Source: Xanthobacteraceae bacterium (lineage in GTDB: Bacteria > Pseudomonadota > Alphaproteobacteria > Rhizobiales > Xanthobacteraceae). From it: DNA of 6,789 nt. The stretch spans positions 1 through 6,789 of the forward strand of contig JASHYD010000154.1 in NCBI GenBank assembly GCA_030043175.1, written 5' to 3'. Both the position numbers and the translations under genes were made by a program. Below are positions 1 through 6,612 of the stretch, piece by piece (position 1 is the stretch's first letter; each line of letters begins with the position of its first letter). The notes under the pieces were generated by a model. That model was not told the origin of the DNA. It saw only the letters and a list, made by a program, of their open reading frames with translations, and ran no database searches.

Positions 1-87
1 TTCAGCGAGCAGGCAAAAAAGCTGCGCGTCGCCTGCGATGGCTGTCACGCACGGTACATGAAGGTCGAGCCGCCATCGCCGCCGTAA
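1..87 (+). CDS. C-terminal end of a c-type cytochrome (cytochrome c'/c556-like), partial
   Basis: The window opens inside a reading frame that ends at TAA 85-87. The 28 visible residues contain CDGCH (residues 12-16 of the fragment), a covalent haem c attachment site, followed by ARYMKV and a short Pro-rich tail. A single CxxCH a few residues before the C-terminus, preceded by an amphipathic stretch (FSEQAKKLRVA), is the layout of class II cytochromes (cytochrome c' and c556), where the haem site lies on the last helix; such proteins are periplasmic electron carriers or gas-binding proteins. The signal peptide and the distal haem ligand would lie upstream of the window. Class II is an inference from the position of the motif; another small c-type cytochrome is possible. 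It converges on the prenyltransferase gene and shows no functional link to the heptose genes. Confidence 0.6.
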   Translation, partial: FSEQAKKLRVACDGCHARYMKVEPPSPP

Positions 88-97
88 CGTCTTTGTG

Positions 98-135
98 GCC
101 CCGCGGGGCGGCTGCATCGGCATTTACCGATGTTT
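98..135. terminator. Possible weak terminator between convergent genes
   Basis: The 79-bp gap between the convergent cytochrome and prenyltransferase genes holds two small self-complementary elements. A 12-bp perfect palindrome GCCCCGCGGGGC lies at 98-109. A hairpin with stem CATCGG (115-120) / CCGATG (127-132) and a 6-nt loop is followed by only three T residues (133-135). This could stop plus-strand transcription from the cytochrome gene, but the U-tract is too short for a confident intrinsic terminator. Confidence 0.3.
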
Positions 136-166
136 CGCCGTTGCCACACCCTACAACCGCTCATTG

Positions 167-970
167 TCACAGCCCGTACCGGCGGGTGCGGCCCTGGAAC
201 GAGCGGATCGCCCGCAGGAAGTCGATCTTGCGGAACGCCGGCCAGTTCACTTCGGAAAAGTAGAATTCCGAAGTCGTGCTCTGCCAGAGCAGAAACCCGG
301 AGAGCCGAATCTCGCCGCTGGTGCGGATAATGAGGTCGGGATCAGGCAAATCCGGGGAGTAGATATGACGCCCGACCGCCCCCGGCGTCACCAAGTCGAT
401 AACCTCCTCCAGCACCTTGCCGGCCTTCAACTGCTCGCGCAGGAACGATTGCACCGCGTCGGTAATCTCCCGACGCCCGCCATAGGCGGCTGCGATGGTT
501 AGATGCATGCCGTCGTAGTCCTTGGTCGCGGCTTCGGCGGCACGCACGGCCGCAAGCGTCGCTTCCGGCAACAGGTCAAGGCAGCCAATGGCTCGGACGC
601 GAACGCGCTGGCGATGGATTTGCGGCGCCTTGGCGAGTTGGAGCAATTTGTTTTGGGTCGCCGTCAGAATGCCGGAGACTTCATGCGGTTTGCGAGCAAG
701 GTTATCGGTGGAAAGCACCCACAGCGTGACGGCGGGAATCTTAAGCTCGACGCACCAGGTGAGCAGATCATCGAGCTTGTCGGCGCCCACCGCATAGACT
801 TCGTCAGGGTCTGTCAGTTGGTGCTGCCGGCCGTGGCGTCGATTGCCGTCCAAAATGACGCCGACATGTCGCGGCACCGCCTGCGCCCGGACCTGCCGCG
901 TCAGCCGACTCTCGTAGATTCGATAGAGCGCCGCCAGCACGTGGGATCGCGCTCTGTGCTCATCAGCCAT
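167..970 (-). CDS. uppS: cis-prenyltransferase (undecaprenyl diphosphate synthase superfamily, possibly short-chain)
   Basis: 267 aa. Family role: condenses isopentenyl diphosphate onto an allylic diphosphate with Z geometry, giving polyprenyl diphosphates used as membrane lipid carriers for glycans. Seen: the N-terminal HVGVILDGNRR block with the Mg/diphosphate-binding Asp at D41; STDNLARKPHEV, matching the SxxN(W/L)xRpxxEV block; AAYGGRREI; and the IPP-binding RTSGEIRLSGF (R216, R222) followed by the conserved Glu E235 in SEFYF. All key catalytic residues are therefore present. Two traits depart from E. coli UppS: DGNRR instead of DGNGR, and no GH pair in the following helix (AVGADKL instead). 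From memory, both recall the actinobacterial short-chain Z-farnesyl diphosphate synthase type, so product length is uncertain and the symbol is used in the family sense. The ATG at 968-970 has no clear Shine-Dalgarno sequence. It lies 57 bp after hldD on the same strand, so co-transcription is likely. Confidence 0.88.
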   Translation of the reverse strand: MADEHRARSHVLAALYRIYESRLTRQVRAQAVPRHVGVILDGNRRHGRQHQLTDPDEVYAVGADKLDDLLTWCVELKIPAVTLWVLSTDNLARKPHEVSGILTATQNKLLQLAKAPQIHRQRVRVRAIGCLDLLPEATLAAVRAAEAATKDYDGMHLTIAAAYGGRREITDAVQSFLREQLKAGKVLEEVIDLVTPGAVGRHIYSPDLPDPDLIIRTSGEIRLSGFLLWQSTTSEFYFSEVNWPAFRKIDFLRAIRSFQGRTRRYGL

Positions 971-1027
971 TTGACATCGAACTGTTCTGCCCCGGTTCCC
1001 CTGCGCCTGCTCTTGCTCTCCCCTGAT

Positions 1028-2008
1028 CTAACGATACCGGTCCGGCCGATCGAGGTAATCCGCGACGTAGCGTCGGACCGCTGTCACCAGCGGAGTGAAG
1101 CCGGCATTGTAGCCGGCACGGCGCAGGTTCTCCATGGAGGCTTCGGTGAAATACTGATAGTTGTCGCGGATCGCGGCCGGCATGTCGACGTATTCGATGT
1201 TCGGCGCTCGGCCAAGCGCCGCGAACATCTCCTCGATCATTTCGCGAAAACTCTGAGCCTTGCCAGTCCCCACGTTAAATAATCCGTTGACTGACGGCGT
1301 AGCGAGAAGCCAGTGCACAATAGCAACCACATCGTCAACGTAAATGAAATCGCGCCGCTGGTCGCCATCGGCGACGCCGAGGCGATGGGACTTGAACAAT
1401 CGCACCGGCGAGCCGGCCTTGGCGCGGTCGAACACCTTGCAGAGCACGCTCATCATATCGCCCTTGTGGTATTCGTTCGGGCCAAAGACGTTGAAGAATT
1501 TGAGACCGACCCATTGCGGTGGCAGCGGCTGCTTCTTGGCGGCGCGGGTAAGCAGCGCGAGATCAAATTGGTGCTTGCTCCAGCCGTAAAGGTTCATCGG
1601 CTTGAGCTTCACAAGCGCCGGAAGCCTGTTGTCGTCGACAAACCCCGCCTCGCCATCCCCATATGTTGCCGCCGATGAGGCATAGACGAAGGGCGTGCGC
1701 GTCGCCGTGCACCAGTCGAGCAAGCGGAGCGACAGGCGGAAATTATTTTCGATCACCTGATCGCCATCGGTCGCGGTCGTTGACGAAATGGCGCCAAGAT
1801 GAATGACCGCGTCGAGCTTGCGTCCTTTTAGCCAATCGGACAGGTCGGACGGGGGAATAAGATCCGCGAGCTGTCGCTTCTGCAGATTGCGCCACTTGCC
1901 GTCCGAGCGCAGCCTGTCGTTAACGACGACATCGTCGCACCCCGCCGCATTCAGGCCGGCAACCACGTTCGACCCGATAAATCCTGCTCCGCCGGTCACC
2001 AGCAGCAT
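1028..2008 (-). CDS. hldD: ADP-L-glycero-D-manno-heptose 6-epimerase HldD
   Basis: 326 aa (E. coli HldD is 310). Converts ADP-D-glycero-beta-D-manno-heptose to the L-glycero form, the last step in making the donor for inner-core lipopolysaccharide heptose; cytosolic, NADP-dependent, extended short-chain dehydrogenase fold. Seen: the nucleotide-binding GGAGFIGSN at residues 6-14; YASSAATYG at 109-117; the catalytic YxxxK as Y141-K145; FNVFGPNEYHKG at 172-183, with K182 matching the second catalytic lysine of the family; RRDFIYVDD; NVGTG; and a C-terminal RAGYNAGFTPL block close to E. coli. A few extra residues lie before RRDFIYV. The frame runs upstream to 2077, but ATG 2008 is chosen because it begins directly at MLLVTGG and has TAAGGA 8 nt before it; the extra N-terminal 23 residues have no homology role. 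Divergent from hldE and probably co-transcribed with the prenyltransferase gene. Confidence 0.95.
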   Translation of the reverse strand: MLLVTGGAGFIGSNVVAGLNAAGCDDVVVNDRLRSDGKWRNLQKRQLADLIPPSDLSDWLKGRKLDAVIHLGAISSTTATDGDQVIENNFRLSLRLLDWCTATRTPFVYASSAATYGDGEAGFVDDNRLPALVKLKPMNLYGWSKHQFDLALLTRAAKKQPLPPQWVGLKFFNVFGPNEYHKGDMMSVLCKVFDRAKAGSPVRLFKSHRLGVADGDQRRDFIYVDDVVAIVHWLLATPSVNGLFNVGTGKAQSFREMIEEMFAALGRAPNIEYVDMPAAIRDNYQYFTEASMENLRRAGYNAGFTPLVTAVRRYVADYLDRPDRYR

Positions 2009-2016
2009 ATTGCTTT

Positions 2017-2022
2017 TCCTTA
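2017..2022 (-). promoter_or_regulatory. Ribosome binding site of hldD
   Basis: On the minus strand TAAGGA stands 8 nt before ATG 2006-2008. It fixes the hldD start at 2008 rather than at the longer in-frame start at 2077. Confidence 0.75.
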
Positions 2023-2300
2023 ACCGTGCCTCCGGTTGTATCTCGACTCGGGTGGAGAAGGCCACGAACCATGTCAAAATCGACCAAATGTCAAGTTGCG
2101 CCGGCGTCGCTGTGAAGCCTGCGGGATTGCGGAAAACGGCAATATTCTCAAAACGTTAATATCACATCGGGTATCCCGGCCAAAAATGCATCATTGCCGG
2201 CTTCTCCCGGTGATCTTAACCACGATGCCTGGTGCTCGTTTTGGCGATGGCCAGGACCGGTCATGGCCAAGCGGAGACTTTTAGTTTCGCCCCGAGACAC

Positions 2301-2453
2301 GTCAGCTGACCACAATTAATCAATCGCCAAGCAGCCTGACACCGCCGAGAGTTGACAAAAAGTCCATTTTTCGTGGTCACAATTGACAAAACACCAAGCG
2401 GCTTGACAAAACGTCAACTTACCGTGGCGGGCAATTGTCAAATGGGCTGGTAA
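2301..2453. repeat. Imperfect direct-repeat array upstream of hldE, TTGACA-rich
   Basis: Two offsets of self-similarity can be read directly. (1) A 51-bp tandem pair, 2352-2402 and 2403-2453: both begin TTGACAAAA, both carry CGTGG exactly 20 bp later (2372, 2423), and both then have CAATTG (2380, 2432) followed by a CAAA run. (2) Positions 2307-2341 match 2374-2408 at an offset of 67 bp, sharing CACAATT, CCAAGC(A/G)GC and TGACA. TTGACA therefore occurs at 2352, 2383 and 2403, and its reverse complement at 2436-2441. The unit starting at 2403 is a clean inverted repeat, TTGAC-N5-GTCAA; that at 2352 is the same with one mismatch. This looks like a cluster of regulator binding sites and possible -35 boxes; no known operator is claimed. 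Confidence 0.6.
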
Positions 2454-2456
2454 GGG
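2451..2456 (+). promoter_or_regulatory. Ribosome binding site of hldE
   Basis: TAAGGG ends 5 nt before ATG 2462. It supports that start over the in-frame TTG at 2435, which lies inside the repeat array and would add nine residues of no conserved character. Confidence 0.65.
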
Positions 2457-2461
2457 CATCG

Positions 2462-3964
2462 ATGACTTCATTTGAAACCGTTCTCGATCAATTCGTCCGC
2501 AAGCGGGTGCTTGTGGTCGGCGACATCATGCTCGACCGGTTCGTCTACGGGCACGTCTCGCGCATATCGCCCGAGGCGCCGGCGCCGGTAATTGAGACGG
2601 CCGGGCCCGTGGACGTGATCGGCGGGGCCGGCAACGTTGCACGCAACATCGTCAGTCTCGGCGCCGCCTGCGACATCGTCGCGGTGGTTGGATGTGACGA
2701 CGCTGCACAAGCGATCCGCGGTGGTCTCCAAAGCTATGCGATCGCGACCAGTGGATTGGTCGAGATCTCGCGTCGCGTGACGACGGTCAAGACGCGGTTC
2801 GTCGCCCACTTGCACAACACGCACCTGCTGCGCGCCGATACCGAAGAAACGACGCCGATCGGCGAAAAGGCCGAGGAGGAGATCATCGCGGCGGCGAAGA
2901 GCCGGATCGATTCCGCCGACGCGGTGATCCTATCTGACTATGCCAAGGGCGTACTGACACGACAGGTTATCGCGGCGGTGATCGCGGCGGCGCGGCGGGC
3001 AGCTAAGCCGGTCATCGTCGATCCCAAGGGGATCGATTATGCGCGCTATCGCGGCGCAACGGCCCTCAAGCCCAATGTCGGCGAGCTCGCTCAGGCATTG
3101 AGCCGCCCGATCGCCAACGATGAGACAGCCATCAGAGCGGCGGCCAAATCGCTGATCGAGCAAATTGGCTGCGAGAGCGTACTCGTCACACGGGGCGACC
3201 GCGGGATGCTGCTGGTGTCGAGCGATGGCGAACTGGCTTCGTTCGATGCGGTTGCCAGACGCGTCGTCGATGTCTCCGGCCCGGGCGATACGGTGGTGGC
3301 GAGCTTTGCGCTCGCGCTCGTCAGCGATGCCGGAATCCGCAATGCCGCGCGGCTTGCCAATGTGGCGGCCGGCGTGGTGGTTGGCAAGAAAGGGACGTCG
3401 CAGGTTACCGCAGATGAACTGCGCGGGCAGCTGCTGTCGCGCCCGCACTTCGAATTGCGTGAGAAAATAAAGGACATGGAGTCGATCGCGGGCTGCGTTG
3501 GGGCGTGGCGTCGTGAGGGGCTCACGGTCGGTTTCACCAATGGCTGCTTCGATCTCCTCCATCCGGGGCATGTGCAGCTCCTGTGCGAGGCGCGTTCGCG
3601 CTGCGACCGGCTGATCGTCGGCCTCAACAGCGACGCCTCGGTGAGGCGGCTCAAGGGCGCGGCCCGGCCGGTACAACCGGAGGCCGCGCGGTCAGTCGTG
3701 CTGGCGGGGCTCGCCTTTGTGGACGCAGTCGTTCTCTTTGCGGAGGACACCCCGATCGAACTCATTGGGCGGATCAGGCCTGATGTCCTGGTGAAGGGCG
3801 CCGACTACCGGATCGATCAGGTGGTCGGGCGCGAACTCGTCGAGTCATATGGCGGCAGGGTCGCTCTGGTCGATTTGCTGCCGGATTCCTCAACGACGCT
3901 CATCATCGATCGATTGAAGGCCGAGGCGGCACATGCGGTCTCAGGTCTCGCCGAGGTGAAATGA
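2462..3964 (+). CDS. hldE: Bifunctional heptose 7-phosphate kinase / heptose 1-phosphate adenylyltransferase HldE
   Basis: 500 aa (E. coli HldE is 477). The N-terminal kinase phosphorylates C1 of D-glycero-beta-D-manno-heptose 7-phosphate. After GmhB removes the 7-phosphate, the C-terminal domain transfers AMP to give ADP-heptose. Kinase domain (about 10-320, PfkB/ribokinase fold): VLVVGDIMLDRFVYG at 16-30; SPEAPAPV; GGAGNVARN at 54-62 for substrate binding; VDPKG; and SGPGDT at 272-277 with D276 as the expected catalytic base. The usual GAGD is GPGD here. Adenylyltransferase domain (about 355-490): GFTNGCFDLLHPGH with the nucleotidyltransferase HxGH signature H367-H370; GLNSD; VKGADY; and STT near the C-terminus. 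Both activities look intact. It is the first gene of the operon, with its TGA overlapping the ATG of the next gene. The symbol rfaE is the older name. Confidence 0.95.
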   Translation: MTSFETVLDQFVRKRVLVVGDIMLDRFVYGHVSRISPEAPAPVIETAGPVDVIGGAGNVARNIVSLGAACDIVAVVGCDDAAQAIRGGLQSYAIATSGLVEISRRVTTVKTRFVAHLHNTHLLRADTEETTPIGEKAEEEIIAAAKSRIDSADAVILSDYAKGVLTRQVIAAVIAAARRAAKPVIVDPKGIDYARYRGATALKPNVGELAQALSRPIANDETAIRAAAKSLIEQIGCESVLVTRGDRGMLLVSSDGELASFDAVARRVVDVSGPGDTVVASFALALVSDAGIRNAARLANVAAGVVVGKKGTSQVTADELRGQLLSRPHFELREKIKDMESIAGCVGAWRREGLTVGFTNGCFDLLHPGHVQLLCEARSRCDRLIVGLNSDASVRRLKGAARPVQPEAARSVVLAGLAFVDAVVLFAEDTPIELIGRIRPDVLVKGADYRIDQVVGRELVESYGGRVALVDLLPDSSTTLIIDRLKAEAAHAVSGLAEVK

Positions 3965-5103
3965 AGGCAGACTTGCGTTGGCTGACCGACCACGCCTGGC
4001 CGCTCTGGCTTGCGCACGGCATCGATTGGCAGCGCGGCGCCTTCCACGAACACCTTGATGCGGGCTCGCTTGAATGTCACGCGGCGTTTCGGCGCCTGCG
4101 GGTTGCGGCGCGCCAGACCTATGTGTTCTGCAAAGCTGCCCGATATGGCGTGCCCCACGCCAAGGAGGCGGTCGCGCTCGGACTTGATTTCCTACGCGGG
4201 CCGGCGCGGCTTGCCGACGGGGGTTTTGCCTGGCGTTTTGACCTTGGCAACCAACCGATCGATCGGACGCGCGATCTCTACGATCACGCGTTTGTCCTGC
4301 TCGCCTTTGCGACGGCGGCCGACGTGGTGGGCGCCGACCGCGTGCGGGCGGATGCAGTCGCGCTCGTCGAGCATATCGCGACGCAATTTGTCCACCCGGG
4401 CGGCGGCTATTGTGAAGGCATTCCGACCGCGCAACGGCGCAGACAAAATCCCCATATGCATCTGTTCGAGGCTCTGTTGGCGGCAAGCGAGGCGTTCGGC
4501 AGCGAGCGCTTTTTCGATTACGCGAGCGATCTGGCCGCTCTCTTCGCCGCCCGCTTCTTCCAGGCAAAGGACGGCGCATTGGCGGAATGCTTCGATGAGG
4601 AGCTGGCGCCCCTGCGGGAGGCCGGACGCTTTGCGGCCGAGCCGGGTCATCACTACGAGTGGACATGGCTGCTTCACCGCCACAGGGCGATTGCCGCCGC
4701 GATGGGCTGCCCTGTGGACCCGGAGTTGCAATCGGCCGCCGATTCGCTTTTTGAATTTGCCGAGCGGCATGGGGTCAATCGGTGGAGCGGTCTGGTGGTG
4801 AACGGTTTGTGGAGCGACGGTCAGGTTTCGGACGGCAGTTTTCGGCTTTGGCCCCAAACCGAACGGCTCAAGGCGGTGGCGCGTCGGCGGCGCGGTCAGG
4901 TCGCAGAGGCCCGGGGGGCGCTTGAGCGGCACCTTGCCGGAGCCCGTCCTGGACTGTGGATTGAACGATTGGACGCGGGCGGGCAGCCGATTGCGGAACC
5001 TGCGCCGGCCACCAGCCTTTATCATCTGACCGCCGCATTGACCGATGATGCGGTGTTGGAGCTGGGCGAGTTGAACGGTGAACGCCATGGCATCAAAGCT
5101 TGA
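3961..5103 (+). CDS. AGE-superfamily sugar 2-epimerase / aldose-ketose isomerase
   Basis: 380 aa, a usual length for the N-acylglucosamine 2-epimerase superfamily (alpha/alpha-six-barrel), which includes GlcNAc 2-epimerase, cellobiose epimerase and the mannose/fructose isomerase YihS. These enzymes move a proton between C1 and C2, or at C2, with a pair of histidines. Seen: RQTYVF (R51); NPHMHLFEA with H167; the PGHHYEW block with H230 and E233; LWPQTE; and SLYH with H355. These correspond in order to the Arg and three His of YihS, so the active site looks complete. No signal peptide or membrane segment, so cytosolic. The ATG overlaps hldE by ATGA, with GAGGTGA just before it: translational coupling. 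The gene overlaps the transaldolase gene at its 3' end. Family members are often annotated as mannose 6-phosphate isomerase; the substrate cannot be read from sequence. Lying between heptose and sedoheptulose 7-phosphate enzymes, it may act on a seven-carbon sugar (inference). Confidence 0.85.
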   Translation: MKADLRWLTDHAWPLWLAHGIDWQRGAFHEHLDAGSLECHAAFRRLRVAARQTYVFCKAARYGVPHAKEAVALGLDFLRGPARLADGGFAWRFDLGNQPIDRTRDLYDHAFVLLAFATAADVVGADRVRADAVALVEHIATQFVHPGGGYCEGIPTAQRRRQNPHMHLFEALLAASEAFGSERFFDYASDLAALFAARFFQAKDGALAECFDEELAPLREAGRFAAEPGHHYEWTWLLHRHRAIAAAMGCPVDPELQSAADSLFEFAERHGVNRWSGLVVNGLWSDGQVSDGSFRLWPQTERLKAVARRRRGQVAEARGALERHLAGARPGLWIERLDAGGQPIAEPAPATSLYHLTAALTDDAVLELGELNGERHGIKA

Positions 5104-6091
5104 CCAATTGCGCGGTATGACGGTCGTTGTCGCCGATACCGGCGACATTGACGCGGTACGCCGCCTCAAGCCGCAGGACTGCACCACCAACCCCAGCTTG
5201 CTGCTTAAGGCGGTGGAGAATCCGGCATATTCACATCTCGTCGAAGAGGCGGTCGCCTGGGGCCGCCGCCAGGGCGGCGACCCGGATGCAGTGGCGGCGG
5301 CGGTGTGCGATCGGCTCGCAGTGTCGTTTGGCGCCGAGCTCGCAAAAATCGTCCCCGGCCGCGTGTCGATCGAAGCCGACGCCGATTTGTCCTTCGATAC
5401 CCGATCAACCATCGATAAGGCTCGCGCCATCGTGGCGGCTTGTGAGTCGCGTGGCGTCACCCGCGATCGCATCCTGGTCAAGGTCGCGTCAACCTTGGAA
5501 GGCATCCGCGCCGCCGAGACGCTGCAGCGCGAACAGATCGACTGCAACCTCACCTTGCTGTTCTCGCTCGTGCAGGCGGCCGCCTGCGCCGACGCGGGCG
5601 TCTTCCTGATCTCGCCTTTCGTCGGCCGCATCCTCGATTGGCACGTGAAGGCGGGCGGCGGCCCCTATACGTCCGAAACCGATCCCGGCGTGACGTCCGT
5701 GCGCAGCATCTACGCCTATTATAAGGCGCATGGCTTCCGCACCGCCGTTATGGGCGCATCATTTCGCAATACTGGCGAGATCGAGGCGCTAGCGGGCTGC
5801 GACCGCCTCACCATCTCACCGGCGCTGCTCGATAAGCTTGAGGCGGACCACGGGGACCTTCCGCGGCGGCTCTATCCCACAAGCACCGGCGACGCTCTCC
5901 CGCGACTGATCCTTGATGAGAAGACATTCCGGTTTGAACTCAATCAGGACGCCATGGCGACCGAAAAGCTCGCCGAGGGCATCCGTCTGTTCGCGAAGGA
6001 TTTGTATGCGCTGCGCGCGCTGATGCGGGCCAAGGTGGTCCGCGCCGTCACATCATCACAACAGCAACTTATGCCCACTTTGCAAGGCTAA
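5087..6091 (+). CDS. tal: Transaldolase (TalB type)
   Basis: 334 aa. Moves a dihydroxyacetone unit between sedoheptulose 7-phosphate and glyceraldehyde 3-phosphate, giving erythrose 4-phosphate and fructose 6-phosphate; cytosolic, reversible, non-oxidative pentose phosphate pathway. Starting at ATG 5087, the active-site residues fall on the same numbers as in E. coli TalB: D17 in VVADTGD, N35 in TTNPS, E96 in SIEAD and the Schiff-base lysine K132 in ILVKVAST. This supports both assignment and start. NLTLLFS and [15 protein letters not shown] follow as in TalB. An in-frame GTG at 5078 would add only three residues; GGTGA at 5076-5080 is a good Shine-Dalgarno match 6 nt before the ATG. The C-terminus is about 17 residues longer than TalB and ends in a Gln-rich tail. 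The start overlaps the AGE gene by 17 bp, so this is a coupled third gene. No convincing terminator follows. Confidence 0.95.
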   Translation: MASKLDQLRGMTVVVADTGDIDAVRRLKPQDCTTNPSLLLKAVENPAYSHLVEEAVAWGRRQGGDPDAVAAAVCDRLAVSFGAELAKIVPGRVSIEADADLSFDTRSTIDKARAIVAACESRGVTRDRILVKVASTLEGIRAAETLQREQIDCNLTLLFSLVQAAACADAGVFLISPFVGRILDWHVKAGGGPYTSETDPGVTSVRSIYAYYKAHGFRTAVMGASFRNTGEIEALAGCDRLTISPALLDKLEADHGDLPRRLYPTSTGDALPRLILDEKTFRFELNQDAMATEKLAEGIRLFAKDLYALRALMRAKVVRAVTSSQQQLMPTLQG

Positions 6092-6330
6092 CCTGTCGAC
6101 TGCCGCGGGCAGGGCATCGCCAGTGAGGTCATGCGCGAGGCGGTAAGGCAGCTGCGGGAGAAGCATGGCCTCGATTTCGGGCTCCTTTTTGCGAACCGCG
6201 TCACCCGCCTTATAGAAGCGGCTTGGATGGGCGCCTTTTCGAAGGAGAGGTCTTCGTCGAACAGCCTCGAGAGCGCGTGCGTTTTCACGTCACTGACCCC
6301 TTCGTCTTTGAATTGATTTCAAAATTACGC
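6092..6330 (+). pseudogene. C-terminal remnant of a GNAT acetyltransferase, frameshifted
   Basis: Directly after the transaldolase stop, in the same frame, the translation reads CRGQGIASEVMREAV (from 6101), the acetyl-CoA-binding R/QxxGxG/A block of GNAT N-acetyltransferases, then LREKHGLDFGLLFANRV. The similarity then moves between frames: RLGWAPF is read in one frame near 6219-6239 (as in the usual YRRLGW of GNATs), and FEGEVFVEQP to HVTDPFVFEL in another (about 6238-6318). At least two small indels are needed to join them. There is no start codon and no N-terminal half. This is best read as a decayed gene whose 5' part has been lost, possibly when the region next to tal was rearranged. The right boundary is approximate, and the substrate is unknown. 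Confidence 0.55.
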
Positions 6331-6352
6331 CCCGTGCGGGAATACTCGACTT

Positions 6353-6612
6353 ATGCGGACTACCGTGGTGAACTCCCGCCAGGGCGAAGAAATCCACGCC
6401 GCACCCGATAGTCGTCGTCTTCACCTACGCCAGTTCCATGGCGATGACCCTGAAGCCATGCACCGATGCTTCGCCAACCCCGAGGCGATGCGTTTCTGGA
6501 ACCATCCGGTCCACACGAAGCCGATCGAGACCGAGCGCGCTGTGCGCAAGATTGCACACCTTCCTATTATCGGTTTTGGGGCGTGGCCGATGCCACGGCA
6601 CGGATTCCGGGT
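6353..6612 (+). pseudogene. N-terminal remnant of a RimJ/RimL-type GNAT acetyltransferase, cut by an IS
   Basis: From ATG 6353 the frame reads SRRLHLRQFHGDDPEAMHR and NPEAMRFWNHPVHT, then ETERAVRKIA. This is the usual opening of RimJ/RimL-like GNATs (R-L-x-L-R-x-F, D-x-x-A-M, then an ETE helix). Near 6550-6560 the likely continuation moves to another frame, SYYRFWGVADATARIPG (to about 6612), matching the next beta strand of the family (WAVAD-type). The similarity stops there, just before the end of a transposase gene on the other strand. It therefore has one frameshift and lacks everything after the first third, including the acetyl-CoA site. The downstream part may survive on the other side of the insertion sequence. 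A frame remains open to 6649 but is nonsense by then. Confidence 0.5.

Larger units (their letters stand above)
2009..2461. other. Divergent intergenic region hldD/hldE (regulatory, no gene seen)
   Basis: About 450 bp between two divergent starts, with lower GC than the flanking genes. Open frames in it have no coding character and no recognisable family. The hldD side contains two TGTCAA elements (2072-2077 and 2089-2094), which read TTGACA on the minus strand as possible -35 boxes, but no good -10 lies at standard spacing. ATGGCCA occurs twice (2247-2253, 2263-2269), and the perfect palindrome GTCAGCTGAC lies at 2301-2310. The hldE side is an imperfect repeat array, listed separately. Promoters for both operons must lie here, but neither can be placed with confidence. 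Confidence 0.7.

Noticed and set aside
971..976. TTGACA just before the prenyltransferase ATG as a -35 box
   Set aside because: It is on the wrong strand for that gene and directly abuts its start codon; no -10 element fits, so it is taken as chance.
503..1282. A 259-residue plus-strand open frame opposite the prenyltransferase and hldD
   Set aside because: It spans two real minus-strand genes and their spacer, with no recognisable domain; a shadow frame.
2036..2284. An 82-residue open frame in the hldD/hldE spacer
   Set aside because: No ribosome site, no coding character and a mix of rare residues; more likely chance in a regulatory spacer. A cysteine pair in it gives no known zinc-finger pattern.
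2352..2441. CRISPR-like array
   Set aside because: The repeats are short, imperfect and unequally spaced (31, 20 and about 33 bp); there are no uniform spacers and no cas gene.
4192..5631. A 479-residue open frame on the minus strand across the AGE gene and the transaldolase gene
   Set aside because: It is antisense to two clear genes, is Arg/Pro/Ser-rich, shows no family motif, and is explained by high GC suppressing stop codons.
6100..6112. CTGCC-GCG-GGCAG hairpin just after the transaldolase stop, as a terminator
   Set aside because: The stem is only 5 bp and no T-tract follows; the bases also encode the GNAT remnant's CRGQG block, which explains them.
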